Of a DNA stretch of 25,677 nt, positions 16,519-22,692 are shown piece after piece. How positions within the stretch are numbered: position 1 is the stretch's first letter; the number at the start of each line of letters is the position of its first letter. The stretch is from Oscillospiraceae bacterium. Lineage in GTDB: Bacteria; Bacillota_A; Clostridia; Saccharofermentanales; Saccharofermentanaceae. The DNA is taken from positions 1 through 25,677 of the forward strand of contig CADAXO010000008.1 of NCBI GenBank assembly GCA_902791885.1, given 5' to 3'. Both the position numbers and the translations under genes were made by a program. The notes under the pieces are model-generated. The model saw only the letters and a program-made list of their open reading frames with translations. It was not told where the DNA came from and did not search any database.

Positions 16519-17742
16519 ATGAAGACAGAAAGACCATATATCAAAGCATCCATAACAGCCAAGGCAGAGAAGTCCGTTAAGCGCGGACATCCGTGGGTAT
16601 ACGGGGAGGAGATAACAGCTTTATCCGGAACCCCCGAGAACGGCGATATAGTCGATGTCTTCGCCGGTAATGCATGGCAGGGCTCGGGCTTTTACAATAA
16701 GAATTCGAAGATAACGATAAGGATCTTCTCAAGAAACAGCAACGATACTTTCGACTACGACTTCTGGAAGCGCCGCGTTAAGTATGCGATCGGTTACAGA
16801 CTGACGGTTATGCCGGGCGACGACTTCAAGTGCTGCCGCCTTATTCACGGCGAAGCCGATCAGATGCCGGGACTTACTGTCGACAGATATGAAGACCTTC
16901 TTGCTGTAGAGATCGCGTCTTTGGGTATGGAGAGGATCAAAGAGGATATCTATAAGGCTTTGGTCGAAGTTCTCGCCGAATACGGTATAACCATCTACGG
17001 TATCTATGAGAAGAATGAGATCTCATTAAGAGCCAAGGAAGGTCTTGAGCAGTATAAGGGCTGGTATGAGGGAATCTATCATCCTGATTATGCGGTTGCC
17101 GAGATCAACGAGAACGGCATCTTGTATCACGTCGATATCGAGAACGGTCAGAAGACGGGATTCTTCCTTGATCAGAAGTACAACCGTCAGGCTGCTGCAA
17201 GAATAGCGCAGGGCAAGAATGTCCTCGACTGCTTCACTCACACGGGTTCGTTCGGTCTTAATTGTGCTGCGGCAGGTGCAGCTCACGTTACATCTGTTGA
17301 TATCTCCGATCTTGCCATCATGATGGCTCAGGAGAACGCCGAGCTTAACGGCCTTCAGGACAGGATCACTTATGAGTGTGCGGACGTATTCGAGTATCTG
17401 ACTGAGCTCGAGAAGAACAACAGCCATGAGTTCGATTACATAATCCTCGATCCTCCGGCATTTACCAAGTCCAGAGATACGATCGATTCTGCCATAAGAG
17501 GTTATAAAGAGATCAATCTTAAGGCAATGAAACTGCTTCCCCGCGGAGGCTTCCTTGCCACATGTTCGTGCTCACACTTTATGGCAGAGAGCTTTTTCGA
17601 GAAGGCTATAAACAGCGCTGCGTTCGATGCAGGAAGAAGCTTAAGGCAGGTAGAGAAGCGTACGCAGGCTCCGGACCATCCTATCCTTTGGAACGTGCCC
17701 GAGACATATTACCTTAAGTTCTATATATTTCAGGTATTCTGA
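16519..17742 (+). CDS. Class I SAM-dependent rRNA methyltransferase, RlmI family
   Basis: This 407-residue protein matches RlmI-type 23S rRNA m5C methyltransferases in length and order of parts. It has an N-terminal PUA-like RNA-binding domain (KRGHPWVYGEEI, residues about 21-32; GDIVDVF), a central RlmI-type segment (GLTVDRYEDLL, GQKTGFFLDQKYNR), and a Rossmann methyltransferase with motif I DCFTHTGSFG from Asp237, DIS acidic loop, DPPAFTKS at 311-318 and the Cys motif C349-S-C351-S-H-F. The start at 16519 is supported because the family places the R-G-H-P-W-V motif about 20-30 residues from the N-terminus. No Shine-Dalgarno precedes it. Its 3' end overlaps the convergent AraC gene by 29 bases. 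The exact target base is not visible from sequence, so no symbol is given. Confidence 0.9.
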   Translation: MKTERPYIKASITAKAEKSVKRGHPWVYGEEITALSGTPENGDIVDVFAGNAWQGSGFYNKNSKITIRIFSRNSNDTFDYDFWKRRVKYAIGYRLTVMPGDDFKCCRLIHGEADQMPGLTVDRYEDLLAVEIASLGMERIKEDIYKALVEVLAEYGITIYGIYEKNEISLRAKEGLEQYKGWYEGIYHPDYAVAEINENGILYHVDIENGQKTGFFLDQKYNRQAAARIAQGKNVLDCFTHTGSFGLNCAAAGAAHVTSVDISDLAIMMAQENAELNGLQDRITYECADVFEYLTELEKNNSHEFDYIILDPPAFTKSRDTIDSAIRGYKEINLKAMKLLPRGGFLATCSCSHFMAESFFEKAINSAAFDAGRSLRQVEKRTQAPDHPILWNVPETYYLKFYIFQVF

Positions 17743-18595
17743 GAAGCTGCTTTCTGTAGCGTGACGGCGGTGCTTTCTTGTACTCTGCGAAAACGCGGTT
17801 GAATGAAGGTATGCTCTTAAATCCCGACAGCATCGCGATCTCGGTGAGGGTGAGGCCCTCTTCGGGCATTAGTGACACGGCTTTCTCGACTCTTACTGCA
17901 TTAAGCCACTTACTGTAGTTAAGCCCCATGACTTCCTTGAAAGCTCTCGAAAAGTAATCCTTGTTAAGTCCCGCACGTTCAGCCATAGCCGTGATGGAAA
18001 GATCGTCTGCGGACAGGTTGTTCTTAATGTAGTTCGTGACGGATATGATATTGTTAAGTGTCGTGTCAGATACCGTCTTGCCGCCGTCGTTACTGATGTC
18101 GGCTTCAAGTTCTTTATTATTCTCATCAAGGATGAGCATGAATTCCATAAGACCCATGGCGCACCTCATCTCACGGTTTCCTTTATCCGTGTTCCATGAA
18201 TCTGTAATTTTATCAATTATTGATGTCAATTTCTTAAGAAGAACGGGGTGCGATTTGACGCACAGGATGTGAAGATCCCTGTATTTTGTGACAATCCTTT
18301 TGAAGTCGAACAGCGAATCAGCTATGGTGTTGCTGTATTGGATTATTGTTGCCGTCTCACGGTCTGCGTCCACAATCTCATGTGTTTCCATAGGCCAGAC
18401 CAGGACTATGTCGCCTTCGGTAAGCGAGTAGAGTTTCTCATCGATCCTGTATATATTTTTCGGTCCTTTGCCCACAACTATTATCTCTCCGTAGGCATGA
18501 CGGTGAGACGGGAATGCACGCCCCGCAGTACCTTCGACTATGTTTATGGCCCTCGTGTTATTGAAAGGAAAGTATTCGTAACCTGCAGAATCCAT
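17714..18595 (-). CDS. AraC-family transcriptional regulator with cupin sensor domain
   Basis: This 293-residue protein has an N-terminal cupin-type ligand domain (about 1-150), with H31-R-H33-A-Y-G-E37 and His72 in the places where cupins carry metal or ligand contacts. A C-terminal AraC double helix-turn-helix follows at about 185-282: LSITAMAERAGLNKDYFSRA for the first helix pair and LTLTEIAMLSGFKSIPSFNR for the second. A GAGG site lies 8 bases or so upstream of its ATG (minus strand, about 18604-18607). It is divergent from the alcohol dehydrogenase gene across a 99-base gap and is the natural candidate to regulate it, perhaps in response to a sugar or aldehyde. The stop codon lies within the 3' end of the methyltransferase gene. 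The ligand cannot be told from sequence. Confidence 0.93.
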   Translation of the reverse strand: MDSAGYEYFPFNNTRAINIVEGTAGRAFPSHRHAYGEIIVVGKGPKNIYRIDEKLYSLTEGDIVLVWPMETHEIVDADRETATIIQYSNTIADSLFDFKRIVTKYRDLHILCVKSHPVLLKKLTSIIDKITDSWNTDKGNREMRCAMGLMEFMLILDENNKELEADISNDGGKTVSDTTLNNIISVTNYIKNNLSADDLSITAMAERAGLNKDYFSRAFKEVMGLNYSKWLNAVRVEKAVSLMPEEGLTLTEIAMLSGFKSIPSFNRVFAEYKKAPPSRYRKQLLRIPEIYRT

Positions 18596-18649
18596 AAGAA
18601 AAACCTCATGTCAAAATCTGATAGAAAAACACCTCGGAATATGAGAAGA

Positions 18650-18678
18650 ATAATATCAGCATTTGAGTATTATGTGAA
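18650..18678 (-). promoter_or_regulatory. Predicted promoter of the AraC-type regulator
   Basis: Read on the minus strand, TTCACA (18678-18673, 5 of 6 to consensus) is followed after exactly 17 bases by TATTAT (18655-18650, 5 of 6). Transcription would begin near 18643, leaving a leader of about 48 bases with a GAGG site before the ATG. Confidence 0.5.
18668..18673 (+). promoter_or_regulatory. Possible -10 element of the alcohol dehydrogenase gene
   Basis: TATTAT at 18668-18673 lies 21 bases before the ATG at 18695, with a strong GGAGGT ribosome-binding site at 18684-18689. The corresponding -35 (GAAGAA at 18645-18650) is poor, as expected if an activator such as the divergent AraC protein is needed. 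It overlaps the spacer and -35 of the opposing promoter. Confidence 0.35.
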
Positions 18679-18694
18679 GTAACGGAGGTATCTT

Positions 18695-19846
18695 ATGGAA
18701 GACTTTACCTTTTATTCACCGACAAAATTCGTTTTCGGCAAAGGCATGGAGAAAGAAGCCGGTAAGCTGGTAAAAAGCTTCGGAGGCAGCCGTGTCCTTA
18801 TTCATTACGGCGGAGGAAGTGCTGTACGTTCAGGCCTTATCGACCGCGTTAAAGATTCCCTTAAGAAAGAGGGATTGTTCTTTATAGAACTCGGCGGTGT
18901 TAAGCCTAACCCAAGAAGCGGTCTTGTATATGAGGGAATAAAGCTTTGCCGTGAGAATAATATCGATTTTCTCCTTGCAGTAGGAGGCGGAAGTGCCATC
19001 GACTCTTCCAAGGCTATCGCTGCAGGTGTTCTTTATGACGGAGATTTCTGGGATTTCTATTCCGGTAAGCCCATTACCGAAGCTTTGCCTGTGGGAACGG
19101 TACTTACGATAGCCGCCGCAGGAAGCGAAGGCTCCGGAGACTCGGTTATTACCAAGGAAGAGGGAATGTATAAAAGGGGTACGGGAGCAGAAGCTCTAAG
19201 ACCCAAGTTCTCCATCCTTAATCCAGAACTTACGACCACGCTGCCTGCATTCCAGACGGCGTGCGGTATAACGGATATAATGGCTCACCTTTATGAAAGA
19301 TATCTTACGAACAGTAAGGATGTAGAGGTGACGGACAGACTTATCGAGGCGCTTCTTATCACAATGAAGAATGAAGCTCCAAAGGTTATTAAAGATCTTA
19401 CCGACTATCAGGCAAGAGCGAATATCATGTGGGCAGGAACCATGGCTCACACGAATGCTTGCGGTGTAGGAAGATCTCAGGATTGGAACAGCCATAACAT
19501 AGAGCATGAGCTGTCAGCGCTTTATGACTGTGCACACGGTGCGGGCCTTGCCGTAACTATGCCTGCCGTATTTAAGTACGTTATGGATCACGATACGGCA
19601 AGGTTCGAACAGGCTGCAAGAAGAGTATGGGGCGTTGAAACGGCGGAAGAGGGAATAGAGGCTTTCAGAGATTTCCTCATTTCTATAGGAATGCCGTCAA
19701 CATTAGGAGACCTCGGAGGCGAGGAGAAGGATATACCCGTCCTCGTTAAGAACCTTTGTTACGGCGACGGAAGAGACGGTACGATCTCAGGTTTTGTTAC
19801 TCTCAATGAGGAGGACTGCACGAAGATCTACCGCATGATGTTATAA
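18695..19846 (+). CDS. Iron-containing (group III) alcohol dehydrogenase, YqhD/BDH-like
   Basis: This 383-residue enzyme has the fold and motifs of NAD(P)H-dependent butanol/aldehyde reductases. It shows an N-terminal dinucleotide domain with V-G97-G-G-S-A-I-D-S-S-K and G-G-V-K-P-N-P-R-S-G near residues 68-77. The metal ligands are Asp194 and His198 (CGITDIMAHLYERYL), His267 (NSHNIEHE) and His281 (DCAHGAGLAV), the same numbering I recall for E. coli YqhD. It should reduce aldehydes to alcohols in the cytoplasm, for fermentation or detoxification. A strong GGAGGT site sets the start. It is transcribed divergently from the AraC regulator, which probably controls it. A hairpin follows the stop codon. 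Confidence 0.95.
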   Translation: MEDFTFYSPTKFVFGKGMEKEAGKLVKSFGGSRVLIHYGGGSAVRSGLIDRVKDSLKKEGLFFIELGGVKPNPRSGLVYEGIKLCRENNIDFLLAVGGGSAIDSSKAIAAGVLYDGDFWDFYSGKPITEALPVGTVLTIAAAGSEGSGDSVITKEEGMYKRGTGAEALRPKFSILNPELTTTLPAFQTACGITDIMAHLYERYLTNSKDVEVTDRLIEALLITMKNEAPKVIKDLTDYQARANIMWAGTMAHTNACGVGRSQDWNSHNIEHELSALYDCAHGAGLAVTMPAVFKYVMDHDTARFEQAARRVWGVETAEEGIEAFRDFLISIGMPSTLGDLGGEEKDIPVLVKNLCYGDGRDGTISGFVTLNEEDCTKIYRMML

Positions 19847-19878
19847 GCTTTCAAGATATCCCCCAATATCTTTGAACC

Positions 19879-19903
19879 GGGCTGCCTTTTTATAAGGCGG
19901 CCC
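19879..19903 (+). terminator. Hairpin after the alcohol dehydrogenase gene, probable terminator
   Basis: GGGCTGCC (19879-19886) pairs with GGCGGCCC (19896-19903) with one T-G wobble and a 9-base AT-rich loop. The bases after the stem (TACTTGTATTT) form only a weak T-tract, so termination may be partial. Confidence 0.6.
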
Positions 19904-19911
19904 TACTTGTA

Positions 19912-19939
19912 TTTACAAAAATTATAAGTAAAATAAAAT
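19912..19939 (+). promoter_or_regulatory. Predicted promoter of the FHA/zinc-ribbon gene pair
   Basis: TTTACA (19912-19917, 5 of 6) and TAAAAT (19934-19939, 5 of 6) are separated by 16 bases. They are followed by a GGAGGT ribosome-binding site about 9 bases before the ATG at 19974. The region is AT-rich, so this is a moderate call. Confidence 0.45.
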
Positions 19940-19973
19940 ACGGAAAAATAGAAATTAATATATCGGAGGTCTT

Positions 19974-20501
19974 ATGGGAGCTGCTCCTGTGTTTGGTATA
20001 TCGGCTGTGCTGCTGGTCATAGCGATCATCTCTTTTGTTTACTTCATTAAAGTGAACAGAAGAAATAAGATCGACTTTGACAAGAAGCTCGAAGCTTATA
20101 ATCAGGCCGTTGCCAAGATCAGACAGGAAGAGGAGCAGAGACTCAAGAGAGCCGAGCAGGAGAAGAAGACTGCTGCCCGTACCAATCCCGAGACCAACGT
20201 TGCATATTCTCCCAGAAGGATTCAGTTCATGGCTCCGAGCGGTGCAAGCTACGATGTTCCCATGACCGATCAAATGACTATTGGTAATAATCCGAGATGT
20301 GATCTTTGTATTAAGAAGACCGGCGTAGAGCCTTTGCACTGTAAGATCACTTATTCGGACGGAGTTTATATGATGACTGACGTTGGTACCACAAGCGGAA
20401 CTTTCTTCGACGGTACCAGATTATCTCCCAATACCCCTGTGGAGATTAAGACAGGAGTCTTACAGTTAGGCAGAGTCACATTGTTTATGACTGTCGGTTG
20501 A
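19974..20501 (+). CDS. Membrane-anchored FHA-domain protein
   Basis: This 175-residue protein starts with a single transmembrane helix (about residues 4-27, VFGISAVLLVIAIISFVYFI). A charged Lys/Glu/Arg-rich helical linker (about 28-70) and a C-terminal forkhead-associated domain (about 78-175) follow. FHA features visible are M-T-I-G-N-N-P-R-C-D-L, E-P-L-H-C-K-I and D-V-G-T-T-S-G-T-F-F-D-G, corresponding to the usual phosphothreonine-binding loops (GR/GN, SxxH variant, N/TSxGT). Such domains recognise proteins phosphorylated by Ser/Thr kinases of the PASTA type, often at the cell envelope. The Ser of the SxxH motif is Glu-Pro-Leu-His here, a departure that may weaken phosphopeptide binding. 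It is followed 7 bases later by a zinc-ribbon membrane protein, so the two probably act together. Confidence 0.85.
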   Translation: MGAAPVFGISAVLLVIAIISFVYFIKVNRRNKIDFDKKLEAYNQAVAKIRQEEEQRLKRAEQEKKTAARTNPETNVAYSPRRIQFMAPSGASYDVPMTDQMTIGNNPRCDLCIKKTGVEPLHCKITYSDGVYMMTDVGTTSGTFFDGTRLSPNTPVEIKTGVLQLGRVTLFMTVG

Positions 20502-20508
20502 GAAATAT

Positions 20509-21528
20509 ATGATTAACAAGATTTGTGCAAAATGTAACAGCGTAAATGGCGAGAGAGCCACCTACTGCAGAACGTGCGGAGTATCGCTCGATGATGCCAC
20601 GATCAACGAGGTCGAGGTATCTGAGACTGCGGCATCCAAGCCTGCTTCTGCCGCTCCCAAGTCAAGAAGACCTGCTTCCGCATCCAAGCCCGCAGCTAAG
20701 AAAGAAGAGGTGACACTTCCCAAGCGTCCCGCTAAGCCTGATGTTATCTACTGGCCTTTCGTTCTGTCGATAGCATGCGCACTTCTTATGTTAGTACTTA
20801 TCGGATATTTCGTATTCTTTGCCCCTGCAGAAAGCTCGCGTGCTCCTGCTGCCGGCAATCCTTCGGTACCCACGGCAACACAGACTGAACCTACGGAGAC
20901 TTTACCTCCGCCGACGGATATCTCCGAGCTGACATTAGCCGAGATCCCCGATCAGATCTATACGGGCGATGGTGTTACCGTTGACTTCGGATTAAGCCAC
21001 GACGGATATGACCTTGTTGAAGGAACAGATTATACGGTTACATATGAGAATAACCTTGTGATCGGTGAGGCAAGTGCCCATATCGAGGGTATAGGCGACC
21101 GTTTCACGGGAACTGCCGATACGACATTTAATATCATTACGGGCGATGAAGTCTGTGATGATCCCGAGAATTACGGAGTCGTAATCTTCTCAATGCGTTT
21201 AAGCTGGACTATGATAAGCAGAAGTCCCACGCTGGATGAGCTTATCGATCAGGTCCACAGACTTAAGAACGGCGAAGTAACAGGTTCGGAGCTTGTTAAT
21301 GAAGTAACATTCAGTGAAGAGGCTCTTAATCTTAACTTCAACGATATGGAATTCGTAAGCGCTTTCTATCAGGGAGTTCTTGCAAGACCTGCCGATCAGG
21401 AAGGTCTCGACTATAATGTGTCGCTCCTTGAAGGCGGGATGTCCAGACAGGATCTTGCCAACGCGATCATAAGTGTTCCGGGCGGAGAGTTCGAGAATAT
21501 CTGTAATTCTCTGGGCATTACTCCCTGA
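20509..21528 (+). CDS. Zinc-ribbon membrane protein with extracellular DUF4214 domain
   Basis: The 339 residues comprise a zinc ribbon (C6-A-K-C9 and C20-R-T-C23), an Ala/Pro/Lys-rich linker (about 37-78), one transmembrane helix (about 82-106) and a Pro/Thr-rich stalk. A bacterial repeat of the type 'IPDQIYTGDGVT ... GTDYTVTYENN' follows (about 145-215), and then a DUF4214-like C-terminus (about 220-339) with F-Y-Q-G-V-L-A-R-P-A-D-Q-E-G-L-D-Y. The ribbon would face the cytoplasm and the rest the outside. The first gene of the pair encodes an FHA protein with the same membrane orientation logic. The ribosome-binding site is weak (GAGAAATAT), so translation may be coupled. Function is unknown; an envelope-associated signalling or assembly role is inference. 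Confidence 0.82.
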   Translation: MINKICAKCNSVNGERATYCRTCGVSLDDATINEVEVSETAASKPASAAPKSRRPASASKPAAKKEEVTLPKRPAKPDVIYWPFVLSIACALLMLVLIGYFVFFAPAESSRAPAAGNPSVPTATQTEPTETLPPPTDISELTLAEIPDQIYTGDGVTVDFGLSHDGYDLVEGTDYTVTYENNLVIGEASAHIEGIGDRFTGTADTTFNIITGDEVCDDPENYGVVIFSMRLSWTMISRSPTLDELIDQVHRLKNGEVTGSELVNEVTFSEEALNLNFNDMEFVSAFYQGVLARPADQEGLDYNVSLLEGGMSRQDLANAIISVPGGEFENICNSLGITP

Positions 21529-21617
21529 TAATCCGATTCGTCCAAATTGTAATGATTAAATCTGTCGCAAGAGTGATAGACTAAATTTACACACCCAAAA
21601 TCGAAAGGAATGATCGT

Positions 21618-22676
21618 ATGACCAAGACGGTAAATGTCGGCGGAATATTACTCGGAGGCGGTAATCCTGTAAGGATCCAGTCCATGAATAATACGAAGAC
21701 TGCTGATGTTCAGGGAACCCTTGAACAGATAAGAAGACTTCACGAAGCCGGCTGCGATATTACCAGGGTCACGGTCCCCGATATGGAGTCTGCGGAGGCT
21801 TTGAAGGAGATAACAAGCAAATCCCCGATCCCCGTAGTAGCCGATATCCATTTTGATTACCGCATGGCGATAGAATCCGCGAAGAACGGTGCTGCGAAGA
21901 TAAGGATCAATCCCGGTAATATCGGAGGTCCCGAGAAGCTTCGTCAGGTCGCTGATGTATGTAAGGAAAGAGGCATTCCGATAAGGGTAGGCGTCAACTC
22001 CGGATCTATCGACAGGAAGCTCGTTGAAGAATACGGCGGAGTATGTGCCGAGAATATGACCAAGAGCGCTCTCGATGCGGTCAGGCTTCTTGAGGATGTG
22101 GACTTCGGAGATATCGTTATATCCATTAAGTCCAGCAGCCCGAAGCTCACGATAGAGACCTACAGACTTATGAGTAAAGCCTGTGACTATCCGCTTCATG
22201 TCGGAGTTACTGAAGCTGGAACATTAAGAGAAGGTGTCGTTAAGTCTGCCGTAGGAATAGGAACCCTTCTTGCAGAAGGTATCGGAGATACGATAAGAGT
22301 ATCGCTTACAGGCGATCCCGTTGATGAAGTATATGCCGCGAAGAGTATTCTTAAGGCCTTGGATCTTCGAAGCGGCGGCATCACATTCGTATCCTGTCCC
22401 ACATGCGGACGTACGGAAGTTCCTCTTATAAAGATCGCGAACGAGATTGAAGAGAAGATCAAGGTTTTCCCTTATGACCTTAAAGTATCGGTTATGGGGT
22501 GTGCGGTAAACGGCCCGGGAGAGGCAAGAGATTCCGATATCGGACTTGCCGGCGGAAAGAACGAATTCCTCCTTTTTAAGAAGGGCGAGATCGTAAGAAA
22601 GTTAAGTGCCGATACCGCTGTTGACGAGTTTGTTGAAGAAGTCAGGAAACTCGGTGAAGAACGATCACATACGTAA
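21618..22676 (+). CDS. ispG: 4-hydroxy-3-methylbut-2-en-1-yl diphosphate synthase
   Basis: The 352-residue protein has the family opening (VRIQSMNNTKTADVQGTLEQ split for reference), A-D-I-H-F-D-Y, R-I-N-P-G-N-I-G and the [4Fe-4S] ligands Cys260-P-T-Cys263, Cys295 and Glu302 in MGCAVNGPGEARDSDIG. It converts methylerythritol cyclodiphosphate (MEcPP) to HMBPP, the penultimate step of the non-mevalonate isoprenoid pathway, in the cytoplasm with a reduced ferredoxin or flavodoxin donor. Its length matches the short bacterial form. GAAAGGA at 21603-21609 provides the ribosome-binding site. It lies directly before polC, a gene order common in Clostridia. The 89 bases upstream hold no convincing hairpin or promoter. 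Confidence 0.97.
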   Translation: MTKTVNVGGILLGGGNPVRIQSMNNTKTADVQGTLEQIRRLHEAGCDITRVTVPDMESAEALKEITSKSPIPVVADIHFDYRMAIESAKNGAAKIRINPGNIGGPEKLRQVADVCKERGIPIRVGVNSGSIDRKLVEEYGGVCAENMTKSALDAVRLLEDVDFGDIVISIKSSSPKLTIETYRLMSKACDYPLHVGVTEAGTLREGVVKSAVGIGTLLAEGIGDTIRVSLTGDPVDEVYAAKSILKALDLRSGGITFVSCPTCGRTEVPLIKIANEIEEKIKVFPYDLKVSVMGCAVNGPGEARDSDIGLAGGKNEFLLFKKGEIVRKLSADTAVDEFVEEVRKLGEERSHT

Positions 22677-22692
22677 TACTTAAGAGGTTTAA

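Noticed and set aside
21529..21617. Promoter or riboswitch before ispG
   Set aside because: TTGTAA at 21547 and TAGACT at 21577 are 24 bases apart, too far for a standard promoter, and no paired leader structure was found by eye.
21648..22199. 183-codon minus-strand open frame inside ispG
   Set aside because: It lies opposite highly conserved ispG codons and has no plausible start context; coding-strand composition explains it.
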